Source of the DNA: Calditrichaceae bacterium
GTDB taxonomy: Bacteria > Calditrichota > Calditrichia > RBG-13-44-9 > J075
Reading direction: 5' to 3'
Assembly: GCA_013360445.1 (NCBI GenBank)
Contig: JABWBP010000052.1
Span: forward strand, 1 to 36,441
DNA length: 36,441 nucleotides
Position numbers and translations under genes: made by a program. The notes beneath the pieces were generated by a model. The model ran no database searches and was not told the DNA's origin. It was given only the letters and a program-made list of their open reading frames with translations. Within the stretch, counting starts at the first letter, position 1. Each line of letters starts with the position of its first letter. Positions 26,738 through 34,984 of the stretch are shown piece after piece.

Positions 26738-27790
26738 TTAATGCAAAAAGCCCCCGCTCGATTTCCTACTCCCGAAGAAACCGAGCATGTGGTTAAAAAT
26801 ATCATCTATTGCCTCTAAATCGGAGGTTAATTCTAACTCAACCCCCAGGGTTTTAGCGGAGGGTTCGAGGATCGCCCGAGCGTCATCCTGCTGCAACCAT
26901 ACTTGCCGGGGTATTGCCCCGCTGCGCTCGATGAGTTTCAAAAATTGATTCAAAATGAGATCGCGGTATTCACCCGGGCGGGAGATTTCATGAGAAAGGA
27001 TCATGGACGAGCGTTGGTCGGCCCAGATCAGCATCAACGGAAAGTAGGGACGCTCCTTACTGCCGTCGCGCACTCCTTCCGGGAAATGGAAATAATCGAA
27101 TTCCCAGGTCGCATCGATCTTTTGAGCGGTTTTGAGGATTTTGTGCAGGCGCAATTGGTCTATGGGCGCCTCAATATGCTCCGGAGCGGGCAGGGCGGGA
27201 GTTTGCCATTCATCGCGCCAAATCCACTCTTTCCCTTTCGCTTCGGCAACCCGCACCAGCATTTGCGCCTCCCGGGGAGGCTTCAGGACATCCAAACTCT
27301 CTGCTGCCCGGTCGCAGACATCCATGGCCTGGGGAATCAACGCGGTCAAAAAGTCGATCTCCTCTTCGTTGATAAACCAGGGAAGATAGCCGGGGCTGTA
27401 ATTTCGGAAAAGCGGCCAGTTGTTGGCGCCGCGGAATTTAAGCCCCAATTTTTTGATAACCTCGTGGTCCTCTTTGTGCAGTTGCTCGCGGTTCTCAAAG
27501 GATACCTGCAAGCACTTCTGGCTTAACAGGATCATGGGATCGGGGTTATCGGGATCCTGATTGGCCAATTCTATATAGGTAGCCAGCCCCTCCGCGCCGG
27601 GATAGACCGCCAGGGCGTAATGCTCGCCCAGGTTGCCCATCACGCAGCAATACCCGATCTCCCCGGTTCGGGGATTCTGCACTCCGAACAAATCCGAGTC
27701 GTACATCCATTCCCAGTACTCTTTTTCTTTGAATTGGATTGCCAATTCATACAAAGTTTTCCACTTGTGAATCAAGGAGGGGCGAGCCAT
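26738..27790 (-). CDS. DUF7309/DUF6930-like uncharacterised protein
   Basis: 350 aa from ATG 27788-27790 with AAAGGA seven bases upstream; the in-frame TTG at 27814 is less likely. The N-terminal half carries KWKTLYELAIQFKEKEYWEW, LFGVQNPRTGEIGYCCVMG and NLGEHYALAVYPGAEGL, the pattern I associate with DUF7309. The C-terminal part (FPLMLIWADQRSSMILSHEI, RQVWLQQDDARAILEPSAKTLGVELEL) fits DUF6930. These family names are from memory and need a profile search. Soluble, no signal peptide. Convergent with bshC and divergent from lepA. Confidence 0.72.
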   Translation of the reverse strand: MARPSLIHKWKTLYELAIQFKEKEYWEWMYDSDLFGVQNPRTGEIGYCCVMGNLGEHYALAVYPGAEGLATYIELANQDPDNPDPMILLSQKCLQVSFENREQLHKEDHEVIKKLGLKFRGANNWPLFRNYSPGYLPWFINEEEIDFLTALIPQAMDVCDRAAESLDVLKPPREAQMLVRVAEAKGKEWIWRDEWQTPALPAPEHIEAPIDQLRLHKILKTAQKIDATWEFDYFHFPEGVRDGSKERPYFPLMLIWADQRSSMILSHEISRPGEYRDLILNQFLKLIERSGAIPRQVWLQQDDARAILEPSAKTLGVELELTSDLEAIDDIFNHMLGFFGSRKSSGGFLH

Positions 27791-27870
27791 AGGAGGGTCC
27801 TTTCGTCTGATCAAGTTTTCGAACGCAAGTGATGTTACGGCTAAATTTTCAGAAATTCAATCTTAAAATG

Positions 27871-27971
27871 GCAAACAAGAAGTGAGAAGTAAGAAGTGGC
27901 AGGTGAAAAGTGAGAAAGGAGCAGATTTTCGCACTTGCAACTTCGTACTTGCAATTTGCCGCTGCCACTTC
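27871..27971. repeat. AGAAGTG word array with inverted copy
   Basis: Words AGAAGTG, AGAAGTA, AGAAGTGGC and similar fill about 27878-27915. An inverted set (CACTTGCA, ACTTCGT, ACTTGCA) lies at about 27934-27957. GAAGTGGCAG (27893-27902) is perfectly inverted at 27962-27971. Unlike the other arrays, it lies between two divergent gene starts. Confidence 0.6.
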
Positions 27972-27991
27972 CCACGCGCATTTTTAAGCGT

Positions 27992-28020
27992 TTGACATTC
28001 CTTCGGTTTTGTCATAAATT
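27992..28020 (+). promoter_or_regulatory. Candidate sigma70-type promoter for lepA
   Basis: TTGACA (27992-27997), a 17-bp spacer, then TAAATT (28015-28020). The -35 box is a consensus match and the spacing is ideal. Transcription would start near 28027 and leave a leader of about 85 bases. The call is from pattern only. Confidence 0.5.
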
Positions 28021-28110
28021 CGACGGTTTAACAGCGTAACGCAGAGAATTGGCAAACCGGCCCGAAGGTAGCGCCCGGGAAATGAATCATTCAAAGGATC
28101 GCAGTTTTAC

Positions 28111-29910
28111 ATGAGCATCAAGAATATCAGGAATTTTTGCATTATCGCCCACATCGACCACGGCAAATCCACCCTGGCCGACCGGCTGTTGGAATATACC
28201 GGCACGCTTCAGAAGCGCCAGATGCAGGACCAGGTGCTCGACAGCATGGACCTGGAACGGGAACGGGGCATTACCATCAAAGCCCACGCGGTGCGGATGG
28301 CCTACCTGGCCCCGGACGGGCAGAAGTATGTTTTTAACTTAGTGGATACCCCCGGCCACGTGGATTTTTCTTATGAAGTCTCCCGCAGCCTGGCCGCGGC
28401 AGAGGGCGCGCTGCTGTTAGTGGACGCCGCCCAGGGCGTGGAAGCGCAAACCATCAGCAACCTCTACCAGGCCGTTGACAACAACCTGGTGATCATCCCG
28501 GTCATCAACAAAATCGACCTGCCCAGCGCGCAGACCGAGGTGGTAAAACACCAGTTGATGGAATTGATCGGTTGCAATGAAAGCGATATTTTGCTGGCCA
28601 GCGCCAAGAGCGGGGTGGGGATTCCGGAAATCATTCAGGCGATCATCGAGCGCATTCCCCCGCCTTCCGGCGACCCCCAGGCGCCCCTCCAGGCGCTGAT
28701 TTTCGACTCCCAGTTCGACAGCTACCGCGGGGTGGTGGCGCTGGTGCGGGTTTTTAGCGGGGAGATCAGCGAAAAAGACAAAATTCTCTTTATGGCCACG
28801 GACAGATCTTTTGAAGTGGAAGAATTAGGCAACCTGGTGCTCAAGCGCGTTCGCACCGGCAAGCTGGCCACCGGCCAGGTGGGCTACCTGATCTGCGGGG
28901 CCAAAAACGTGCGCGATATTAAGGTGGGCGATACCGTAACCCTCGCCAAAAATCCCGCCCCAAGGCCGCTGCCGGGCTACCGCCAGGTGAAACCGATGGT
29001 GTACGCCGGCATTTACCCGGTTGACAGCAACGAATTCGAGGATTTGCGGGCTTCCCTGGAGAAACTGGTGCTGAACGACTCCGCGCTGCATTACGAGCCG
29101 GAAACCTCCTCGGCGTTAGGATTCGGCTTCCGCTGCGGTTTTTTGGGAATGCTGCACATGGAGATCGTTCAGGAACGGTTAGAGCGGGAATTCGGCCAGC
29201 TTATTATCGTAACCACTCCCAACGTGGTCTATAAAACCATTCTCACCAACGGGGAAATTCAATACGTTGATAACCCTACCCAGATGCCCGCGCCGGGGGT
29301 GCTGGAGAAAATCGAAGAACCCTATATCGACGCGCACGTAATCAGCCCACCGGAATTCATCGGCAATATTATGAAACTTTCCAACGAGAAGCGCGGCATT
29401 CTCAAGAACACCTCTTATATCGATCCCACCCGCGCCGATTTGCACTATCACCTGCCCCTGGCGGAGGTGGTGTTCGATTATTTCGACCGCCTGAAATCGG
29501 TCAGCCGGGGTTACGCTTCCCTGGATTACGAATTCCTGGGCTACCGGGAGGGCAGCCTGGTCAAATTGGACATTTTCATCAACGGGGAAGTTCTCGACGC
29601 CCTGTCGGTGATCGTGCACAAAGAAAAAGCCTACGAACAGGGGCGCAGCATTTGCCAAAAACTGCGCAAGCTCATCCCCCGGCAGATGTTCGAGGTGATT
29701 ATCCAGGCCGGGATCGGGAGCAAGATCATTGCCCGGGAGAGCATCAAGCCGCTGCGCAAGAACGTGCTGGCGAAGTGTTACGGCGGCGACATTACCCGGA
29801 AGCGCAAGCTGTTGGAAAAGCAGAAAGAGGGCAAACGGCGCATGAAACAATTCGGGCGGGTGGAAATTCCCCAGGAGGCGTTTTTGTCGGTGCTGTCAAC
29901 GGATGATTGA
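28111..29910 (+). CDS. lepA: Elongation factor 4 (LepA), translational GTPase
   Basis: Ribosome-bound GTPase proposed to act during translation initiation/elongation or back-translocation. At 599 aa it has the family length. G-motifs are intact: AHIDHGKS (13-20), ERGITIKAH (switch I), DTPGH (79-83), NKID (133-136) and a SAK motif. The LepA-specific C-terminus is present ([20 protein letters not shown]). It precedes two lepB genes, matching the common lepA-lepB order. AAAGGA lies 13 bases upstream, a loose spacing. An AAAGTGC array begins immediately after its stop. Confidence 0.97.
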   Translation: MSIKNIRNFCIIAHIDHGKSTLADRLLEYTGTLQKRQMQDQVLDSMDLERERGITIKAHAVRMAYLAPDGQKYVFNLVDTPGHVDFSYEVSRSLAAAEGALLLVDAAQGVEAQTISNLYQAVDNNLVIIPVINKIDLPSAQTEVVKHQLMELIGCNESDILLASAKSGVGIPEIIQAIIERIPPPSGDPQAPLQALIFDSQFDSYRGVVALVRVFSGEISEKDKILFMATDRSFEVEELGNLVLKRVRTGKLATGQVGYLICGAKNVRDIKVGDTVTLAKNPAPRPLPGYRQVKPMVYAGIYPVDSNEFEDLRASLEKLVLNDSALHYEPETSSALGFGFRCGFLGMLHMEIVQERLEREFGQLIIVTTPNVVYKTILTNGEIQYVDNPTQMPAPGVLEKIEEPYIDAHVISPPEFIGNIMKLSNEKRGILKNTSYIDPTRADLHYHLPLAEVVFDYFDRLKSVSRGYASLDYEFLGYREGSLVKLDIFINGEVLDALSVIVHKEKAYEQGRSICQKLRKLIPRQMFEVIIQAGIGSKIIARESIKPLRKNVLAKCYGGDITRKRKLLEKQKEGKRRMKQFGRVEIPQEAFLSVLSTDD

Positions 29911-29933
29911 AAAGTGCAAAGTGCAAAGTGTAA
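29911..29933 (+). repeat. AAAGTGC heptamer array at the lepA stop
   Basis: Units AAAGTGC (29911-29917), AAAGTGC (29918-29924) and AAAGTGT (29925-29931) begin in the base after the lepA TGA. Confidence 0.6.
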
Positions 29934-29959
29934 ATCGGAGTGCGATCCCGAAGCGTCGA

Positions 29960-30050
29960 AATCACTACAAAGCTGAAGTTTTGCTCCAAAGGAGCCGCTT
30001 CGTGGCATTCCGGGCAATGCAAAACTCAAATTCCAAACCTAAACGAGTAT
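29960..30050. repeat. Composite palindromic intergenic element, copy 2
   Basis: CTGAAGTTTTGCTCC at 29973-29987 matches the palindrome-plus-CTCC module, decayed on its left arm. A 28-bp block at 30023-30050 equals 191-218 in 26 of 28 positions. Gap and order match copy 1. It lies between lepA and the first lepB. Confidence 0.7.
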
Positions 30051-30122
30051 GCTTCCCCAGGAACTTTCCGTGGTATTCGCTCGAATAAAGAGTCACTTAA
30101 TGAATTTCGGAGGCTTGAAGCG

Positions 30123-30869
30123 TTGAAACCGAAGAACAAGTGGATAGAAATGACCAAGGCGATTCTGATCGCCCTGTTTGCAGCCCTCATTTTGCGCCAG
30201 TTCGTTATTGCATCCTATAACGTTCCTACCGGCTCCATGAAAGATACCATCCTGGTAGGCGATTTCATGTTCGTCAACAAATTCATCTATGGCGCCCGCA
30301 CCCCGGTGTGGGTGGGCATTCCCTTTACCGGTATCGGCGCCGAAGTGCCCTTTTACCAGTTCCCGGCCATCAGCGAGCCTCAGCGGAACGATATTCTGGT
30401 GTTCGATTGGCCCAACCCGGAACGCCCGGCCGACCGCAGCACCGATTACATCAAACGCTGCGTGGCCGTGGGCGGGCAAACCGTGGAGGTGCGCGGCGAA
30501 TCCCTGTTCATCGACGGGCAGCCGGAGGGACAGCTTGTGGACCAGGGAGTGAAATATGACATCGAAGACAAGCAGAATGTGAAATATACCGGCGTTCTGG
30601 CTTCCAATCACAAAAAATACAGCATTCGCCACTATACCCGCACCTTTCACAGCCGCAGTTTTGGCCCGGAACAAGTGCCCCCGGGGAATTTTTTCATGAT
30701 GGGCGATAACCGCGATAACAGCCTGGACAGCCGCAGTTGGAAGTTCGTCTCCCGCGACCGCGTCGGCGGAAAACCGTTGATGATCTGGCTCTCCTGGGAC
30801 GGCCAGGTTCCGGGGTACATGTTTTATGAAAAGATCCGCTGGGACCGGTTGGGGGAAATTGTGCGCTGA
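30123..30869 (+). CDS. lepB: Signal peptidase I (first of two tandem copies)
   Basis: Membrane-bound Ser-Lys protease that removes signal peptides on the outer face of the inner membrane. The start is TTG at 30123, backed by GGAGG (30109-30113) and by alignment with the second copy, which begins with the same KPK(N/S)K and also uses TTG. The longer frame would translate repeat DNA. One membrane segment (about 12-30) precedes catalytic Ser38 (NVPTGSMKDT). Catalytic Lys111 is in DYIKRCVAVGGQTVE, and the GDNRDNSLDSR box spans 194-204. 248 aa, slightly longer than its neighbour in the middle (about 130-180). Confidence 0.95.
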   Translation: MKPKNKWIEMTKAILIALFAALILRQFVIASYNVPTGSMKDTILVGDFMFVNKFIYGARTPVWVGIPFTGIGAEVPFYQFPAISEPQRNDILVFDWPNPERPADRSTDYIKRCVAVGGQTVEVRGESLFIDGQPEGQLVDQGVKYDIEDKQNVKYTGVLASNHKKYSIRHYTRTFHSRSFGPEQVPPGNFFMMGDNRDNSLDSRSWKFVSRDRVGGKPLMIWLSWDGQVPGYMFYEKIRWDRLGEIVR

Positions 30870-30885
30870 GGGGGAGGCGTAGTGG

Positions 30886-30976
30886 GTAACTTGTAATGCG
30901 TAAAACGTAACTTTTTGAGTATTCCGTATTCCGTTTTTTACGAATTACGTTTTACGCATTACGTTTCACGTTATCA
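30886..30976. repeat. GTAANNN heptamer array with inverted copy
   Basis: Period-7 units GTAACTT, GTAATGC, GTAAAAC, GTAACTT (30886-30913) face period-7 units GAATTAC, GTTTTAC, GCATTAC, GTTTCAC, GTTATCA (30942-30976). The 18-bp arm 30893-30910 is perfectly inverted at 30945-30962. It shares its word with the array at 31686-31755. Confidence 0.75.
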
Positions 30977-31010
30977 TATAATTTACTCGCAAATTAGGGA
31001 ACCACAACCA

Positions 31011-31688
31011 TTGAAGCCGAAGAGCAAACGCATTGAAACCACCCAGGCAATCCTGATCGCCATCTTCGCTGCGTTGATTTTGCGGCAGTTCGTCATCGCG
31101 GCCTATAAAATTCCGACCAGTTCCATGGAGAATACCCTGTTAGTGGGCGATTTCCTGCTGGTAAATAAATTCGTCTATGGCGCTAAAAGCCCGGATTGGA
31201 TCGGGCTTCCTTTCACCCAGGAAACGCACTGGAAGATTCCCACCGGCTTTGAAGTGCCCAAAGCGCTGCAATTCCGCCTCCCCGCGCTTACCCGGCCCGA
31301 ACCGTATGATATTGTGGTGTTTCAATATCCTCGCAATCCCCGGATCGATTTCATCAAACGCTGCATTGCCGGCGGAGGGCAGACCGTGGAAATTCACGGC
31401 AAAGAAGTGCGGGTAGATGGAAATCCCTTCCCCTCCCCCCCGTTTACAAAGTACCTGGAAACCGCCCGGCGCGACAGCTTCTTCTCCCGGGTGGTGGATC
31501 CGGGGCACTATTTTGTGATGGGCGATAATCGCGATAACAGTTCCGACAGCCGCGACTGGGGGTACGTCCCGGCAGAGAACATCATCGGAAAACCGTTGAT
31601 CGTCTATCTCTCGCTTCAGGAGGGCAACGCCGAGACGGGCATTTTCGACCGTATCCGCTGGAACCGGCTGGGAATGGTGGTGAGATGA
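31011..31688 (+). CDS. lepB: Signal peptidase I (second of two tandem copies)
   Basis: Paralogue of the gene just upstream, sharing almost the whole membrane segment (AILIAIFAALILRQFVIA against AILIALFAALILRQFVIA). The start is TTG at 31011 with AGGGA 10-11 bases upstream; the ORF can be read open from 30915 but would include hairpin-repeat codons. Catalytic Ser38 (PTSSMENT) and Lys116 (DFIKRCIAGGGQTVE) are present, as is MGDNRDNSSDSRDWG. 225 aa; its middle region differs from copy 1 (LPFTQETHWKIPTGFEVPK), so cleavage preference could differ. The stop codon lies inside the arm of the next hairpin. Confidence 0.94.
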   Translation: MKPKSKRIETTQAILIAIFAALILRQFVIAAYKIPTSSMENTLLVGDFLLVNKFVYGAKSPDWIGLPFTQETHWKIPTGFEVPKALQFRLPALTRPEPYDIVVFQYPRNPRIDFIKRCIAGGGQTVEIHGKEVRVDGNPFPSPPFTKYLETARRDSFFSRVVDPGHYFVMGDNRDNSSDSRDWGYVPAENIIGKPLIVYLSLQEGNAETGIFDRIRWNRLGMVVR

Positions 31689-31755
31689 AGCGTAATGCGT
31701 AAAAAACGGAATACGCAACAATCATGAAGGTTACGTTTTACGCATTACGCTTCAC
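31686..31755. repeat. GCGTAAT/GTTTTAC heptamer hairpin over the second lepB stop
   Basis: The 19-bp arm 31686-31704 is perfectly inverted at 31736-31754. The right arm shows period-7 units GTTTTAC, GCATTAC, GCTTCAC. The first three bases of the left arm are the lepB TGA stop. The 31-base loop is not T-rich at its end, so intrinsic termination is not clear. Confidence 0.75.
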
Positions 31756-31788
31756 GGATTCAACACAGTCAGATTATCCACTACGCGC

Positions 31789-32922
31789 ATGAAAGAACAC
31801 GCCGGCTTATACATCCACATTCCCTTTTGCCAGCAGAAGTGCGAGTATTGCGATTTCTATTCCATCACCCGGTTGGAGCAGGTGGAAGAATTCGTCGAGG
31901 CGCTGCTGGCGGAAATCGTTCTTCGTGCCGGGGAATTCCGGGAGCGGGTTTTTCAAACCGTTTTTTTCGGCGGCGGCACCCCCTCCTTGCTCAATGAGGA
32001 GCAGTTGGAGCGCATCTGGCGGGCGCTTCAGGAGCATTTCCGGATCGATCCCGGGGGAGAATTCAGCATCGAATCCAATCCCGGCACCCTCACCCGCGAA
32101 AAATTAACCCACTTCCGCGCCTTAGGATTCAATCGCCTGAGCATGGGGGTGCAGAGCTTCAATCCCGCGGAGCTGCGCTTCCTGGGGCGAATCCATTCCG
32201 TGGAAGAGGTGCGGGAGAATTTCCGCAACGCCCGGGAAGCCGGCTTCCGCAACATCAATCTCGATTTGATGACCGCCTTCCCCGGCCTCACCCCGGAATC
32301 TTTCCGCTACAGCCTGGAAGAGGCGCTGGCTCTGTCCCCGGAGCACCTCTCCTGCTACACCCTGATCTTCGAGCCGGGCACGGTTTTTTATAAAAAGATG
32401 CAAAGCGGTGAGTTGAATCCGCTCGGCGAAGACGAAGAGGCTGCATATTACGAGCTGGCACAGGAGATCTTAGAAGCGCGCGGCTATTGCCAATACGAAG
32501 TCTCTAATTTCGCCCGCGGGCGGGAGCGCGTCTGCCGGCACAACCTGGTCTATTGGGAGCACCGCCCCTACCTGGGCCTGGGGCCTTCCGCGCACTCGTT
32601 TTACCGGAACGTTCGCCGGGGGAATAAGCGTTCTCTAACGATTTATATCAAATCTTTGCAAAAAGGGCAACTGCCGCTGGATTTCCGGGAAGAGCTTTCC
32701 CCGGAGCAGTTGATGTTCGAATATACCTTTTTAAGCCTGCGCCTGCGCGAGGGGCTGGATACCGGGGCGTTCCGGCAGCGTTTTGGGCTGGATTTCCGGG
32801 AAAAATACCGTTCAGCGATCCACAAGTTAGCCGAAAATGAATTGGTGGAGTGGAGCGACCGACATCTGCGCCTTTCGGCGAAAGGCTGGCTGGTGGCCGA
32901 CACGGTGGCCTCGTATTTCTAA
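31789..32922 (+). CDS. hemW: HemW, radical SAM heme chaperone (HemN-like)
   Basis: Binds a 4Fe-4S cluster and S-adenosylmethionine and is thought to deliver heme to cytochromes; formerly confused with coproporphyrinogen oxidase HemN. CQQKCEYCDF puts the cluster cysteines at 14, 18 and 21. The next-but-one residue is Phe, not the fourth Cys of HemN, which favours HemW. FFGGGTPSLL, LSMGVQSF and RHNLVYWEHRPYLGLGPSAHSF (the HemW HNxxYW motif) follow. 377 aa is normal. No obvious ribosome site precedes ATG 31789. A repeat array starts 17 bp after the stop. Confidence 0.94.
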   Translation: MKEHAGLYIHIPFCQQKCEYCDFYSITRLEQVEEFVEALLAEIVLRAGEFRERVFQTVFFGGGTPSLLNEEQLERIWRALQEHFRIDPGGEFSIESNPGTLTREKLTHFRALGFNRLSMGVQSFNPAELRFLGRIHSVEEVRENFRNAREAGFRNINLDLMTAFPGLTPESFRYSLEEALALSPEHLSCYTLIFEPGTVFYKKMQSGELNPLGEDEEAAYYELAQEILEARGYCQYEVSNFARGRERVCRHNLVYWEHRPYLGLGPSAHSFYRNVRRGNKRSLTIYIKSLQKGQLPLDFREELSPEQLMFEYTFLSLRLREGLDTGAFRQRFGLDFREKYRSAIHKLAENELVEWSDRHLRLSAKGWLVADTVASYF

Positions 32923-32939
32923 GGGAGCGGAGAAAAATT

Positions 32940-32995
32940 GTGCTCTTGTGTTCTTGTGTTCTTGTGCTCTTGTGTTCTTGTGTTTTAGTGTTTTA
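32940..32995 (+). repeat. GTGTTNNN 8-bp word array, second locus
   Basis: Seven exact-length units: GTGCTCTT, GTGTTCTT, GTGTTCTT, GTGCTCTT, GTGTTCTT, GTGTTTTA, GTGTTTTA. The last two equal the unit at 1415-1422 near dusA, over 31 kb away, so the word is shared between loci. No inverted copy is seen here. Confidence 0.8.
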
Positions 32996-33068
32996 GCGGA
33001 GTTAAATTCATGTGCTAAGACAGCGGGGGATAATTGTTCGCAGTATCATTTTATTTGAGGCATTAGAG

Positions 33069-34913
33069 GTGCGTTATTTTATCATACATTGGATGACGGT
33101 TTTGATGATGGCGGGGGCCCTTTCCACCGCCTTCGGGCAGCCGGGAGTTGACCCGCAAATTCAGCGTAAAAACCGGGAGCAGCAGCAATTGCGCCAGGCC
33201 CAGGCCTACCAGCGCACCCATCAACATGAAAACGCCGCCAAAATACTGGAGGCGCTTTACGCTGCCAATCCCGGGGACATGCAATACTACCAGGAGTTGC
33301 TGGAATCCTACCTGGTGTTATCCCGCTACCCGCAAGCCTTTCAACTGATCGAACGCCAGAGAGCCGCCGCCCCGCCTCATCTCCGCTATGACGCGGACTA
33401 CGGCCAGGTGCTGGTCGCCGATAATAAACGGGAAGAAGCCCTGAAGGTCTGGGATAAAATCCTGAAATCCAATCCCGATAACATCGAAGCCTATACCCTG
33501 GTAGCCAGCGCCATGGCTTCCAACCGTTTGTACGAGGAAGCGGCGGAAGTGTACAAAAAGGCCTACCAGCGCCTCCCCCAGCAAATCTATCTTTTAAAAG
33601 CCCTGGGAGATTTTTACCAGGCGCGAATGCAGTATTACCAGGCAGTGCAATATTACCTGGAATATCTGCGCAAAGACCCCCAGAACTACCAGACCGTGGT
33701 GCGGCAAATCCTGGCCTTCAACCTGGATGAGCCGCAGGTGGACAGCCTCTCCCAATTGTTGTCCCGGGAAGCGCAAAAATCGCCCGGCAGCGAGGAGGTG
33801 CAACTGGTTTCCGCCAAGTTCTACCAGAAATACCAGCGTTACCCGGAAGCGCTGCAAATCTATCGCAAGCTGGAGAACGACCAGAGCGGGGGAAAATATT
33901 TCATCGAGTTTGCCCGGGCAGTGCAGGCGGATTCCATGTACGCCCTGGCCTTGGATGGTTACAACGAAATCATCCGGCGCTTCCCCCGCTCCGATCACTT
34001 GCTGACTGCGTACTTGGGGGCGGCGGAGTGCAACTTGTACATCGCCCGGCAAAAAAATGACCCGGTGTATGCCCGCCAGGCGGTGGAGATCATCACCAAA
34101 GTGCGCCAGGAGTATCCTTCCCATCCTCAGGTTGCCAATCTCAGCCTGTTAGAAGGGGATATCTACCGGCAATTCTTCTTCGATATCGACCGGGCCGCGG
34201 AAATCTACCTGGAGGTTGCCAAAACCTATAGCAAAGATGCAAATATCCGCGAAAAAGGGTACTTAAATGCCGGGGAGAGCTACATGATCCGCGGCGAGTT
34301 GCCCAAGGCCGTCGCCATGCTGGAAAAGGTGGCCGTTACCCGCCACCGCGCCGCCGCCCGCTACGACCTGGCGAAAATCGCCTATTATCAGGGAGATTAT
34401 AACCGCGCCGGGGAGTACCTCAAGGAGATTATCCAGATGGAAGGGGCGTCGGGCAAAGCCACTAACGACGCGCTGGACTTGCAAACCCTGCTCGCTTATG
34501 CCCAAAGCGCCCCGGAAGCGTTGAAAAACTACGCCGCAGCCGACTGGTTAAGCTATCAAGAAAAGAAATCCGAAGCCCTGAGCAAGCTGCAAAACGCCCT
34601 GGAGCAGCCCGCCCCGCCGCATTTCCGCAGCCGCATTCTATTCGAAGCGGCGCATCTCGCCGGCGAGATCGGCAAATATCCCGAAGCCCTGGAATACTGC
34701 AGCCGGGTGCTGAATGACGAGCAATTGACGCTTTACGCCGATGAGGCGCTGTTCCTCACCGCGAGTATCGTGGACCGCCGCCTCAACGACCTGCCCCGGG
34801 CGTTCCAGTTGTACGACCGCCTGCTGACGGAATTCCCCGGCAGCCAGTTTGCCATCGCTGCGCGGGAACGGCTGAAAGAGATTCGCGAACAAAACCCCGG
34901 GATGATGCCATGA
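33069..34913 (+). CDS. Secreted TPR-repeat protein
   Basis: 614 aa from GTG 33069, chosen because GAGG (33057-33060) sits eight bases upstream and the resulting N-terminus (MRYFIIHWMTVLMMAGALSTAFG) is a signal peptide; ATG 33093 is an alternative. The mature protein is almost entirely TPR-type helical repeats, e.g. RQAQAYQRTHQHENAAKILE, NPDNIEAYTLVASAMA, ALQIYRKLE, AVAMLEKVA. It ends with a PGSQFAIAARERLKEI segment, like envelope TPR proteins (BamD/YbgF type). The next gene follows closely, and its longest frame overlaps this stop as ATGA, suggesting one transcript. Likely a periplasmic scaffold; partner unknown. Confidence 0.8.
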   Translation: MRYFIIHWMTVLMMAGALSTAFGQPGVDPQIQRKNREQQQLRQAQAYQRTHQHENAAKILEALYAANPGDMQYYQELLESYLVLSRYPQAFQLIERQRAAAPPHLRYDADYGQVLVADNKREEALKVWDKILKSNPDNIEAYTLVASAMASNRLYEEAAEVYKKAYQRLPQQIYLLKALGDFYQARMQYYQAVQYYLEYLRKDPQNYQTVVRQILAFNLDEPQVDSLSQLLSREAQKSPGSEEVQLVSAKFYQKYQRYPEALQIYRKLENDQSGGKYFIEFARAVQADSMYALALDGYNEIIRRFPRSDHLLTAYLGAAECNLYIARQKNDPVYARQAVEIITKVRQEYPSHPQVANLSLLEGDIYRQFFFDIDRAAEIYLEVAKTYSKDANIREKGYLNAGESYMIRGELPKAVAMLEKVAVTRHRAAARYDLAKIAYYQGDYNRAGEYLKEIIQMEGASGKATNDALDLQTLLAYAQSAPEALKNYAAADWLSYQEKKSEALSKLQNALEQPAPPHFRSRILFEAAHLAGEIGKYPEALEYCSRVLNDEQLTLYADEALFLTASIVDRRLNDLPRAFQLYDRLLTEFPGSQFAIAARERLKEIREQNPGMMP

Positions 34914-34926
34914 ATCCTAAACCGTT

Positions 34927-34965
34927 AATTGGCAATTGGCAATTGGCAATTGGCAATTGGCAATT
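34927..34965 (+). repeat. AATTGGC heptamer array, copy 2
   Basis: Five exact AATTGGC units (34927-34961) plus AATT. The same unit forms 17690-17721. It lies between the TPR stop and the next ATG. If the frame from 34910 were used it would be translated as repeating Ile-Gly-Asn-Trp-Gln-Leu-Ala, and a change of unit number would shift the frame. Confidence 0.8.
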
Positions 34966-34984
34966 ATTTTCCCCGTTAGCAGTT

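Noticed and set aside
29940-30122. N-terminal 61-residue extension of the first signal peptidase
   Set aside because: It would translate the composite repeat element. The TTG at 30123 has a ribosome site and aligns with the second copy.
31789-32922. Coproporphyrinogen III dehydrogenase HemN
   Set aside because: The fourth Cys of the HemN CxxxCxxCxC motif is Phe and the HNLVYW motif typical of HemW is present.
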